A DNA stretch of 5,727 nt from an uncultured Chloroflexota bacterium. GTDB taxonomy: Bacteria; Chloroflexota; Dehalococcoidia; SAR202; UBA11138. The stretch spans positions 1-5,727 of the forward strand of contig CAJWRP010000183.1 of the NCBI GenBank assembly GCA_913046025.1, given 5' to 3'. The notes beneath the pieces are model-generated. The model was given only the letters and a program-made list of their open reading frames with translations, did no database searches and was not told the DNA's origin. Shown here piece by piece: positions 1 through 5,727 of the stretch. Both the position numbers and the translations under genes were made by a program. Position 1 is the first letter of the stretch, and every line of letters starts with the position of its first letter.

Positions 1-852
1 CGATGGCAATACCAGTTCAAGTGCACCAAGAGGGGCTTTTATCGTCTCGGACCGGTACGCTTGGAGAGCGGCGACCTCTTGGGTCTGTTCAAGAGCACCA
101 TTGAACAGCGCGGCGAAGATTACATCCTGGTGTACCCCAAGATCGTTCCTTTACCCGAGCTAGGTCTGCCTTACGGTCGGCCTCTGGGCGAAAATAAGGG
201 CGGTATACGGATTTATGAGGATGCATCGCGCCCCATGGGCCTTCGGGATTACAACTTGGGGGACCCCCTGAAGATAGTCGACTGGAAGGCCACGGCAAGG
301 ATGCAGCAGCTCCAGGTCAGGACCTTCGAGCCTAGCTCCACTATGACGCTGATTCTGGTTGTGGCCGTCGATACTACTGCCCACTACTGGGAAGGCTATT
401 CGCCAATTTTTCTTGAGCGAGTGATTACCGCATCAGCTTCTGTGGCAAGTTATGCCGCCGAGCAGCAGTACAGCGTTGGCCTGTTTTCTAACGGCACACC
501 GGTGCTTGCAGACAGGCCCATGCGACTGTCTGCAAGCCGATCTAATGAGCAGTTGTCGTTCATACTTGAGGCCTTGGCTACAGTGCGTCCTATCGCCATG
601 GGTTCCATGGATTCTCAACTAGGGGAGAACTGGCAGAAGTTTCCGTTGGGCGCAACTATAGTTATTGTCAGCGGCTTTATCACAGAGGATATGGCGGACG
701 TTTTGCGCCGGGCCAAGGCCAGTGGGTATGGCATTGTGGTGTTGTACGTCGGCGACGACGACTGCCCTCAGATGGCGGACGGCATAGTAGTCCACCAACT
801 CAATGATCATTTTGCCAGAATGGAATTAGAAGATGAGTTCGCTCCAAGATAG
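1..852 (+). CDS. DUF58 domain-containing protein, 5' end cut off by window edge
   Basis: The reading frame is open from base 1, so the gene starts left of the window; 283 codons are visible. The TTG at base 61 is not the real start, because the 20 codons before it encode the conserved lead-in RGFYRLGPVR that continues directly into LESGDLLGLF. This block is typical of DUF58 proteins just after their N-terminal membrane hairpin. The family signature follows at about 220-330: DYNLGDPLKIVDWKATAR, then LQVRTFEPS. After it comes a von Willebrand A-like stretch (LILVVAVDTT, then a helix with LERVITASASVASYAAEQQ and VGLFSNG). DUF58 proteins usually have about 380-450 residues, so roughly the first third is missing. 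They sit beside MoxR AAA+ ATPases and transglutaminase-like membrane proteins; a chaperone or envelope-related role is proposed but not settled. The stop overlaps the next gene by 20 bases, which implies translational coupling. The family call is secure; the cellular role is unknown. Confidence 0.93.
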   Translation, partial: RWQYQFKCTKRGFYRLGPVRLESGDLLGLFKSTIEQRGEDYILVYPKIVPLPELGLPYGRPLGENKGGIRIYEDASRPMGLRDYNLGDPLKIVDWKATARMQQLQVRTFEPSSTMTLILVVAVDTTAHYWEGYSPIFLERVITASASVASYAAEQQYSVGLFSNGTPVLADRPMRLSASRSNEQLSFILEALATVRPIAMGSMDSQLGENWQKFPLGATIVIVSGFITEDMADVLRRAKASGYGIVVLYVGDDDCPQMADGIVVHQLNDHFARMELEDEFAPR

Positions 853-2251
853 GCTGGTACTGGGGGCACTGCTACTGGAGGAGGCTTCCTGGCTATTCGC
901 CCTGGCTGGTGTGATAGGGTTGATGCTGGGCGCTACCGGCAGCCCAATGACATGGGTCGCGATGCTGGCTGTGTCTTTGGTGTCGCTACTGGTGGTCCGT
1001 TTCCTGCAGTACCTTCTAGTGCCCACGGTGGCAGCATACGTTGTGCAAATGATTACCGGCGTGGTGGTGGTGTTTCTGGTCGTTGGCACGCAGGTTGAGC
1101 CGATACTTCTGGGCATAAACTTCGGCTGGTTGGCCGCCCTGGCCTTTGGCGAGGAGTCGGCTGAGTTCATATTTCAAGCTGTAGTTGGCAGCTTTGTCGG
1201 TGCGTTTCTGTGGTGGCGTGGCGGTCACCTGGCGGCAATGGAATTGCCTGAGAATAGCCTTTCAGGCAGCTTCAAGGTTGGCATACTCGCCTTTGCAATC
1301 GCCACCCTGACTGACATTTTCCATACCGCCGACCTGAATATCTTCCCCGTAATGTTCGTCTTTTTTGCCGCCAGTATTGCCGGCATGAGTATTGCGCATC
1401 TGGCCCCCGCCTCTATGCAAGCGACTGTAGGTCGGGCGTGGACTCGCGTCATAGGGATCATGGTGGGAGCAGTTCTGTCTGTTGGACTGCTGTTCAGCCT
1501 GCTTCAGGGCAGCGTATTGTCCGTCATCGCTTCGCCCGTGCTGTTTGTGCTCAACGCCATTGCAACAGTGGTCTTCTTCGTCCTCATCATGCCGCTGGCT
1601 TTTCTTGTCGACCTGTTGGCCAGATGGTTATACGGCTTTATCCAGGGCACCATACAGCCACAGCCGGGCCAGGAGACGCTGCTGAATCCCATAGGCGTTG
1701 GGGAACAGCTTCAAGCGTTGAGGGATGGCACTGCCGAGGAGCCAGTAGCTGAGACATTTTTGCAGATCTTGCAATGGTCCCTTGTCATAGCGATCACTAT
1801 TGCTGTGCTGTTCCTGCTGGCAAAGGCCTTCCGCCGTCGGCAAGATTCTGGACGTCGGATGGATGACGGGATGCGAGACTCGATTGCTGAAGAGGTAGGC
1901 GCAGCTTCCGATTTCGTGAAGCTGCTGCTGGGCCTATTGCCGTCGGGACTTCGGCGTAACAAGAAAACAGCCCAGCTGTTTAGAGTGCCCAGTGGCGATC
2001 CCAATATAGTGGACGTGTTCCGCGTCTACTTTGGCATGCTAGTAATGGCTGATGAACGCGGCAAGCCCAGGCTGCCCAACGCCACGCCCAAAGAGCATCA
2101 GTCGGCACTGGCCAGCGTTCTGTCGCCTAGCCTGGCGCGAAAGGCCACAGCAGCATTCGTGCGAGCCTGTTACGGGCACTATCCGTCGTCGCGTCAGGAG
2201 ATCGACGAGATGCGAGCAGAACTGGACGAAGAGAGCTCTCAGAAGAAATAA
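833..2251 (+). CDS. Polytopic membrane protein with C-terminal DUF4129-like domain
   Basis: This 472-residue protein starts at ATG 833, inside the end of the DUF58 gene, with a weak GGAAT/AGAAG purine stretch upstream. Residues about 18-265 are very hydrophobic, with roughly eight membrane segments (near 18-36, 39-57, 63-86, 112-128, 147-163, 168-190, 205-226 and 228-262). A soluble linker (about 266-308) follows, then another membrane helix (about 312-332) ending in a basic KAFRRR stop-transfer. The cytoplasmic tail at about 394-450 reads VFRVYFGMLVMADERGKPRL..TPKEHQSAL..., ending in a FVRACYG element. This matches the DUF4129 pattern (Y..L......G....P..TP.E, then R.CYG) found at the C-terminus of TgpA-type transglutaminase-like membrane proteins. 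No transglutaminase Cys-His-Asp domain is visible between the membrane part and the tail. Together with the upstream DUF58 gene it probably forms a MoxR/DUF58-type envelope module. The membrane nature is certain; the DUF4129 assignment is likely; the function is unknown. Confidence 0.82.
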   Translation: MSSLQDRLVLGALLLEEASWLFALAGVIGLMLGATGSPMTWVAMLAVSLVSLLVVRFLQYLLVPTVAAYVVQMITGVVVVFLVVGTQVEPILLGINFGWLAALAFGEESAEFIFQAVVGSFVGAFLWWRGGHLAAMELPENSLSGSFKVGILAFAIATLTDIFHTADLNIFPVMFVFFAASIAGMSIAHLAPASMQATVGRAWTRVIGIMVGAVLSVGLLFSLLQGSVLSVIASPVLFVLNAIATVVFFVLIMPLAFLVDLLARWLYGFIQGTIQPQPGQETLLNPIGVGEQLQALRDGTAEEPVAETFLQILQWSLVIAITIAVLFLLAKAFRRRQDSGRRMDDGMRDSIAEEVGAASDFVKLLLGLLPSGLRRNKKTAQLFRVPSGDPNIVDVFRVYFGMLVMADERGKPRLPNATPKEHQSALASVLSPSLARKATAAFVRACYGHYPSSRQEIDEMRAELDEESSQKK

Positions 2252-2271
2252 GTTGTTGAGTTGAGAAATCA

Positions 2272-2307
2272 GACGCTGACGTGGTGCGTCGGGCGGTTTA
2301 TGACCGC
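2272..2307. terminator. Two short hairpins between convergent genes, possible bidirectional terminator
   Basis: The 77-base gap between the DUF4129 gene and the fluoride channel gene holds two perfect 5-bp stems. GACGC (2272-2276) pairs with GCGTC (2286-2290) across a 9-base loop. GCGGT (2293-2297) pairs with ACCGC (2303-2307) across the loop TTATG. Neither is followed by a T-run on either strand, so an intrinsic terminator is not demonstrated. The call rests on position between convergent stops and could be chance folding. Confidence 0.25.
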
Positions 2308-2328
2308 ATGCAGGGTTGAAGTCCTGTT

Positions 2329-2712
2329 CTAAACCGACCGACCTGCCGCTATGCCCAGGAACGCCGCCACTAGGCCTACGACGATGCTGCCAACAACGTT
2401 GGTCACGGCGCGAGACCATTCCCCGCTGCCTGCCAGTTGAAGGCTGGCCACTGTTAGAGTGGAGAAGGTGGTGAAGGAACCCAGAAAGCCCACTGCCACC
2501 AGTACCCGTAGCTCAGGCGACCAGCCGAAGCGCTCATCGGATAGCGTGAGAAACAGGCCCAGCAGGAACGATCCTGTGATGTTGACTGCGAAAGTCCCAA
2601 GCACCGTGGGACCCACAAAGCTGATCATGATCCGGTCGATGCCGTAGCGGGACACCGCCCCCAACGACCCACCCAGGGCCACCAGCAGCCAAGGAGTCAG
2701 TCCCAGTAGCAT
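2329..2712 (-). CDS. fluC: Fluoride ion channel FluC/CrcB, single-gene dual-topology type
   Basis: This 127-residue, four-helix membrane protein is of usual length for a homodimeric FluC (CrcB), a fluoride-selective export channel of the inner membrane. Family motifs occur in order: GGSLGAVSRYGI (residues 14-25, end of helix 1), GTFAVNITGSFLLG (39-52, with the conserved pore Asn44), and GFLGSFTTFSTL (75-86, helix 3 break and phenylalanine box). Helix 4 lies around 104-122. In the usual TTFSTF box the second Phe is replaced by Leu86, while Phe83 is kept. There is no second fluC-like gene nearby, so a dual-topology homodimer is expected. ATG 2712 follows the acyl-CoA dehydrogenase stop by 10 bases with a GGGCAGGT ribosome-binding stretch, so it is probably read from the upstream operon. 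There is no room for a fluoride riboswitch directly upstream. The family assignment is secure. Confidence 0.95.
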   Translation of the reverse strand: MLLGLTPWLLVALGGSLGAVSRYGIDRIMISFVGPTVLGTFAVNITGSFLLGLFLTLSDERFGWSPELRVLVAVGFLGSFTTFSTLTVASLQLAGSGEWSRAVTNVVGSIVVGLVAAFLGIAAGRSV

Positions 2713-2722
2713 CAGACCTGCC

Positions 2723-3907
2723 CTAGCCGCGCGGGAGGCCGAGGCCCCGAAATGCGATGATGTTGCGCTGAATCTCCGAGGTGCCTGCCCTCAGTGTTAG
2801 GGAGTAGGAGTTCATCCACTGGGAAGCTATGCGCCCCTGTAGGTACGCCCATTTGGACCCCTTTTCCAGCGCTCCGTACATGCCCAGCATTTTCATACCC
2901 AGGTCGCTGATCTTCTGGTTAATCTCGCTGCCCACCAGCTTGGAGACCGATGCCTCTTTGTTGGGCACCAGTCCCTGGCTCTGCATCCACGCCACCTGGT
3001 AGGCGACTAGCTTGCCCGCCTCGTTGGTCATCCACAACTCAGCGATGCGCCGGCGGAACTTGGGGTCGTCGTTCAGCGACTTGCCGTTCAACTTGAGCGC
3101 TCGTGCTAAGGTAATTAGCTCTTCAAGGTCGCGACGATTGCCTGCATAACGCCCAACACCGGAGCGTTCGAAGTCCAGCGTAGTGGCGGCCACGTACCAG
3201 CCCCGGTTCGTCTCGCCGATCATGCTCTGCTTGGGAATTCGCACGTTCTCAAAGAAGACCTCGTTGAAGTAGTGGACGTTGTGCATATTGATGATGGGCC
3301 GCACTTCGATGCCCGGTGTGTCCATGTCCACGATGAACATGCTGATGCCGCGATGCTTGGGAGCGTCAGGCTCGGTGCGTGCCATGAGGTAGCAGCGGTT
3401 AGCCTTGTGCGCGCCGCTGGTCCAGACCTTGGAACCGTTGAGTACAAAGTCGTCGCCATCTTCGACTGCACTAAGCTGCAACGACGCCAGATCGGAGCCG
3501 GCCTCGGGTTCGCTGAAGCCCTGGCAGTACACGGCTGAGCCATCGGCGATCTCCGATAGATACTGGTCCTTCTGTTTGTCTGAGCCGTACATCATGATCG
3601 ACGGGCCGACCATGTGGGTCCCCATGCTGGTGTCTCGCATTGGCGCTCGAAAGTAAGCCGTCTCCTCGTTGTAAATCATCTGCTCGATGTGAGGACGGTC
3701 CTGGCCACCGTATTCGGTTGGCCACGCTAGTGTCAGCCAGCCCTTGTCGACCAGCTTGCCAGTGAGGCCACGGATCAGCGTCCAGTTCTCATCGGTGAAG
3801 TAGTCGTCCGGCACGACACCTTGCCAGTCTTGCCCCAGGTTGTCGACCAAAAACGCTCTGACTTCGCTCCGAAAGCTTTCCTGTTCTTTTGTAAATCTAA
3901 AGTCCAT
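2723..3907 (-). CDS. Acyl-CoA dehydrogenase family protein (FAD-dependent)
   Basis: This 394-residue flavoenzyme is of the acyl-CoA dehydrogenase superfamily, which introduces a trans-2,3 double bond into acyl-CoA thioesters and passes electrons to electron-transfer flavoprotein. The N-terminal helical domain begins MDFRFTKEQESFRSEVR. The beta-domain carries the first family signature, FSEPEAGSDLAS (131-142), and the substrate/FAD region LNGSKVWTSGAHKANR (156-171). A later strand has FNEVFFENVRIP (214-225). The C-terminal helical domain ends RAGTSEIQRNIIAFRGLGLPRG. The MCAD-type catalytic Glu position just before GTS is Ala374, whereas LDFERSG (244-250) puts Glu247 where isovaleryl-CoA dehydrogenase has its base. 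I chose the ATG at 3907 rather than 3943: it gives the canonical N-terminus, has AAGGT 9 bases upstream, and avoids overlap with trxB. It lies 7 bases after the trxB stop and 10 bases before fluC. The substrate is not predictable; a mycobacterial FadE-like or branched-chain acyl substrate is possible. Confidence 0.93.
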   Translation of the reverse strand: MDFRFTKEQESFRSEVRAFLVDNLGQDWQGVVPDDYFTDENWTLIRGLTGKLVDKGWLTLAWPTEYGGQDRPHIEQMIYNEETAYFRAPMRDTSMGTHMVGPSIMMYGSDKQKDQYLSEIADGSAVYCQGFSEPEAGSDLASLQLSAVEDGDDFVLNGSKVWTSGAHKANRCYLMARTEPDAPKHRGISMFIVDMDTPGIEVRPIINMHNVHYFNEVFFENVRIPKQSMIGETNRGWYVAATTLDFERSGVGRYAGNRRDLEELITLARALKLNGKSLNDDPKFRRRIAELWMTNEAGKLVAYQVAWMQSQGLVPNKEASVSKLVGSEINQKISDLGMKMLGMYGALEKGSKWAYLQGRIASQWMNSYSLTLRAGTSEIQRNIIAFRGLGLPRG

Positions 3908-3914
3908 ATTTAAC

Positions 3915-4853
3915 TTACCTTGTGGGCCAATTTTGGCCATCAAGAAAACGTTGCGCTGCTATCGCCGCCGTTGCGCCGTCACCAGCAGAGGTGATTAGCT
4001 GAGCAGCCGAGTTCTGGCGGATGTCTCCCGCAGCGAATATTCCCTCAACTGGCGTACGCATCCAGATGTCGGTGGGGATATGGCCTCCGCCGTCCAACGG
4101 CAACAGGTCCCCAAGGTACTCTGAGTTGGGCTCTAGGCCTACGTATATGAACAGGCCCAAGAGGTCCACGCGAGAGGTCTCACCAGAGGTGACATCGGTG
4201 ATGCCGACGCCTTCAACCTGGCTTTCACCGATGATGGAGTCGACCGTCGTGTTCCAGCGCACCTCTATCTTATCATGAGCTAAAACTCGGTCCTGGTAAA
4301 TCTTCTGCCCTATGAATTTGTCGCCTCTGACAAGGAGAATGACCTTTGAGGCGAATTCCGTAAGCACCAGCGCCTCGTCTAAAGCGGAGTCGCCGCCACC
4401 AGCCACGCCCACTACCTCGTTCATGAAGAAACCGCCGTCGCAGGTGGCGCAATAAGACCCGCCCGCACCGTACAACTCCTCTTCGCCGGGCACGCCAAGC
4501 TTGCAGAGAGTCGATCCGCCGGCCAAAATGACTGCTTTGGCTTCGTATTCGTTTCCGTATGCTGAGGCCTTCCAGCCCCCGTCTGCCTGCGCTAGGCTGT
4601 CAACCTCACCCATCTGGATTTGCAGGCCATACCGAGTAGCCTGGTCCTGCATCAGCGGGCCTACTTCCGCGCCAGAGAGGCCTTCTGGGAATCCGGGAAA
4701 GTTCTCGATTAACTCGGCGTTGATGATCTGTCCGCCAGGCATCATCCGCTCCAACAGTAGCGTATTGAGCCCTGCGCGGCTGGCGTAGAGGCCCGCCGTC
4801 AGTCCGGCTGCGCCTCCGCCAATAATAATTACGTCGTATTTATTTTCCCGCAA
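3915..4853 (-). CDS. trxB: Thioredoxin reductase-like FAD/dithiol oxidoreductase
   Basis: This 312-residue protein has the length of low-molecular-weight bacterial thioredoxin reductases, which pass electrons from NAD(P)H through FAD and a CxxC pair to thioredoxin in the cytoplasm. Visible parts in order: FAD-binding IIIGGGAAGLTAGLYASRAG (9-28); PGGQI and ENFPGFP (39-56); redox-active CATC (135-138) followed by Asp139; the pyridine nucleotide loop GVAGGGDSALDEAL (149-162); and the C-terminal FAD motif GIFAAGDIR...AQLITSAGDGATAA (271-297). The usual HRRxxxR NADPH-phosphate motif reads VRGDKFI (175-181), so His, one Arg and the last Arg are lost. The common RQ before the TSAGDG block is AQ (Ala284). 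NADH or another donor is therefore plausible. The start is TTG: an in-frame TAG lies at 4860-4862 and no ATG is available before the FAD motif. It leads a compact run with the acyl-CoA dehydrogenase and fluC genes. The family is secure; cofactor and partner are inferred. Confidence 0.93.
   Translation of the reverse strand: MRENKYDVIIIGGGAAGLTAGLYASRAGLNTLLLERMMPGGQIINAELIENFPGFPEGLSGAEVGPLMQDQATRYGLQIQMGEVDSLAQADGGWKASAYGNEYEAKAVILAGGSTLCKLGVPGEEELYGAGGSYCATCDGGFFMNEVVGVAGGGDSALDEALVLTEFASKVILLVRGDKFIGQKIYQDRVLAHDKIEVRWNTTVDSIIGESQVEGVGITDVTSGETSRVDLLGLFIYVGLEPNSEYLGDLLPLDGGGHIPTDIWMRTPVEGIFAAGDIRQNSAAQLITSAGDGATAAIAAQRFLDGQNWPTR
3917..3921 (-). promoter_or_regulatory. Ribosome-binding site deciding the acyl-CoA dehydrogenase start
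   Basis: On the minus strand AAGGT lies 9 bases before the ATG at 3905-3907 and overlaps the trxB stop codon (TAA at 3915-3917). It supports the start at 3907 over the in-frame ATG 36 bases upstream, and it suggests translational coupling between the two genes. Confidence 0.6.
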
Positions 4854-4857
4854 TTTT

Positions 4858-4861
4858 ACCT
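4858..4861 (-). promoter_or_regulatory. Ribosome-binding site supporting the TTG start of trxB
   Basis: Minus-strand AGGT precedes the TTG (4851-4853) by four A residues. The in-frame TAG at 4860-4862 rules out any start further upstream, and the FAD-binding motif begins by residue 9. The non-ATG start is therefore well supported. Confidence 0.55.
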
Positions 4862-4889
4862 ATTGTGCAGCTTTGTTTTTCTGGCCAGG

Positions 4890-4900
4890 CCTTCGACAGG
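4890..4900. repeat. Partial copy of the intergenic repeat core (CCTTCGACAGG)
   Basis: The 11-base stretch CCTTCGACAGG recurs at 4986-4997 as CCTTTCGACAGG, differing by a single extra T. Here the flanking palindrome arms are missing (GTCCCG follows instead of CTCAG), so this would be a degenerate or truncated copy. An eight-base perfect palindrome, CTGGCCAG, lies just before it at 4881-4888. Both copies lie in the non-coding gap upstream of trxB. Confidence 0.4.
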
Positions 4901-4976
4901 TCCCGACTCTTTTTAGAATGCTCGAAGAAATCGGCACTCAGGGCGATTTTTTGAATGGTCGGACGCTTCGGTGCTT

Positions 4977-5002
4977 CTGAGCCTGCCTTTCGACAGGCTC
5001 AG
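4977..5002. repeat. Intergenic inverted repeat: 9-bp perfect stem, 8-base loop
   Basis: CTGAGCCTG (4977-4985) is the exact reverse complement of CAGGCTCAG (4994-5002), with loop CCTTTCGA between. One wobble and one further A-T pair can extend the stem. No T-run follows on either strand, so it does not look like a standard intrinsic terminator. Elements spelled like TGAGCCTGTCGAAGG are, as I recall, dispersed in many copies between genes in several bacterial genomes, so a REP-like dispersed palindrome is the likeliest reading. A terminator or mRNA-stabilising role for the upstream aminotransferase transcript is an alternative. Confidence 0.65.
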
Positions 5003-5113
5003 GATGAATAAGGCCTTAGATATTCGAACGTTTTGATTACCCAAACGTCTGCTCGCCAATTTTGCTACGAATGCTTTTGGGGCTTTGCTTTAATCTGCAT
5101 ATGTATGTTCGAT

Positions 5114-5727
5114 TCAGATCAATCCTTGTTCGCGGACCTCTGCTAGGGAGTTGGATACGGCCTCCAAGGTTCGCTCTATCTCCGCGTCGCCGTGAGCCGC
5201 GCTCATGATGAAGCGGGCGCCTGCGTGGACGTTGCCCGCGTGCACGCCATGGTTCAGCATGGCCAAATTCAGGTTGTTTTGCAGGGCGGCGTCATCCTTG
5301 GCACGCATAGCCCGCGCCGCGTCGGAGTTCCTGTCTGGATCGGCCTCCTCTTCCGTTGTATTTAAGCGCAGGAAGATAAGGGAGTTGATGCCTGTGGCGC
5401 AGCCAGGGATTTCCAGCTTCGTCAGAAGCTCGGTGAGGCCTGCCTTCAGCTTCTCCCCGGCAGCCGAGGCGTCGTCGTTCACTGACGTCGTAGCGAGCAG
5501 CTCCAGCGCTTTGATGCCTGCAACCGCTGATAGAGGATTGGCATTAAAAGTACCGTTGTGGGCCACTCGTCGGGTGTCGTTATATTCCGCGTCGCCCGGT
5601 CGTGCCTGGATCATGTTGATGATGTCGGTCTTGCCTGCGACAGCGCCTCCCGGCAGCCCTCCGCCGAGGATCTTGGCCATGGTCGTCATGTCCGGCGTCA
5701 CGCCGTAGTGTGCTTGCGCGCCACCTT
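5114..5727 (-). CDS. Class III PLP-dependent aminotransferase (glutamate-1-semialdehyde aminomutase-like), N-terminal half beyond window
   Basis: The frame is open to the right edge, so only the C-terminal roughly 200 residues are seen of a protein normally around 430-450 long. The GTG at 5699-5701 is internal: the preceding codons encode GGAQAHYG, which continues into VTPDMTTMAKILGGGLPGGAVAG. The PLP-binding lysine is the K of TMAK, codon 5672-5674. GTFNANPLSAVAG follows; it holds the Thr that contacts the cofactor phosphate from the partner subunit in this fold type I family. A variable acidic segment (NTTEEEADPDRNSD) comes before the closing NHGVHAG...FIMSAAHGDAEIERTLEA, which ends in a helix. 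This resembles glutamate-1-semialdehyde 2,1-aminomutase and related 'aspartate aminotransferase family' enzymes. A true HemL role is uncertain without the N-terminal substrate residues. The stop at 5114 is followed by a 260-base gap, so it may be a separate transcription unit from trxB. Confidence 0.88.
   Translation of the reverse strand, partial: GGAQAHYGVTPDMTTMAKILGGGLPGGAVAGKTDIINMIQARPGDAEYNDTRRVAHNGTFNANPLSAVAGIKALELLATTSVNDDASAAGEKLKAGLTELLTKLEIPGCATGINSLIFLRLNTTEEEADPDRNSDAARAMRAKDDAALQNNLNLAMLNHGVHAGNVHAGARFIMSAAHGDAEIERTLEAVSNSLAEVREQGLI

Larger units (their letters stand above)
4854..5113. other. 260-base non-coding gap between the aminotransferase gene and trxB
   Basis: No credible reading frame, tRNA or known riboswitch is visible here. 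The gap contains the inverted repeat at 4977-5002 and the partial repeat at 4890-4900. The promoter of the trxB-dehydrogenase-fluC run would be expected in this stretch on the minus strand. One weak candidate is TTGGGT near 5039-5044 with TATCTA about 16 bases downstream, but the match to consensus is too poor to annotate separately. It is noticeably AT-richer near 5030-5110 than the genes around it. Confidence 0.6.

Noticed and set aside
826..1170. 114-codon open frame on the - strand
   Set aside because: It is antisense to the membrane segments of the DUF4129 protein. The Thr/Ser-rich translation is the expected shadow of Val/Gly/Leu-rich codons.
2039..2419. 126-codon open frame on the - strand spanning the convergent gap
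   Set aside because: It overlaps the 3' ends of two well-supported genes in other frames, and its Arg/Gln/Cys-rich translation has no recognisable motif.
2713..2722. Possible fluoride riboswitch upstream of fluC
   Set aside because: Only 10 bases separate fluC from the preceding coding region, which is too short for the aptamer. I see no crcB-motif fold inside the end of the dehydrogenase gene.
3908..3943. Twelve-residue N-terminal extension of the acyl-CoA dehydrogenase (start at 3943)
   Set aside because: It would overlap trxB by 29 bases and adds residues not seen in the family. The ATG at 3907 has a good ribosome-binding site and gives the canonical MDFRFT N-terminus.
5065..5113. Possible intrinsic terminator or tiny peptide (11 codons from an ATG at the minus-strand position near 5100) after the aminotransferase
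   Set aside because: No stable stem followed by a T-run can be drawn, and the peptide is too short and lacks a ribosome-binding site.
5205..5708. 167-codon open frame on the + strand
   Set aside because: It lies entirely antisense to the class III aminotransferase, whose PLP-lysine and other motifs are clear. The predicted protein is low-complexity Ser/Ala/Arg-rich with no family resemblance.

Overview
The window is a moderately GC-rich bacterial chromosomal segment with ordinary, tightly packed housekeeping genes. No insertion sequence, phage gene, tRNA/rRNA or CRISPR array is visible. The mix suggests a free-living heterotroph: a DUF58/DUF4129 pair, a low-molecular-weight thioredoxin reductase, an acyl-CoA dehydrogenase and a class III aminotransferase of the glutamate-1-semialdehyde-aminomutase-like type. 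Motif spellings feel closest to Chloroflexota (for example the SAR202/Dehalococcoidia side). That is an impression from remembered family sequences and only weakly supported.

Left part (+ strand, 1-2251): the 3' portion of a DUF58 protein gene runs in from the left edge. It overlaps by 20 bases the start of a polytopic membrane protein that ends in a DUF4129-like domain. Such pairs normally belong to a MoxR-ATPase/DUF58/transglutaminase-like cluster, so a moxR-type ATPase gene is expected just left of the window. Here the membrane protein has no recognisable transglutaminase core.

Middle (2252-2328): a 77-base gap between convergent genes holds two short perfect hairpins and may be a weak bidirectional termination region.

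Right part (- strand, read right to left): the C-terminal half of a PLP-dependent class III aminotransferase enters from the right edge and ends at 5114. A 260-base gap follows, carrying a strong 9-bp inverted repeat and a related partial copy. Then comes a compact three-gene run: thioredoxin reductase (TTG start at 4853), acyl-CoA dehydrogenase (start at 3907, 7 bases after the trxB stop), and a single-gene FluC/CrcB fluoride channel (start at 2712, 10 bases after the dehydrogenase stop). The spacing implies co-transcription, although the three functions do not form an obvious pathway.

I do not see a clearly new system. The points most worth a second look are: the degraded NADPH-phosphate motif in the thioredoxin reductase; the position of the catalytic glutamate in the acyl-CoA dehydrogenase; the fluoride channel placed in an operon without its own leader and with a Phe-to-Leu change in the F-box; the transglutaminase-less DUF4129 membrane protein; and the palindromic intergenic repeat.
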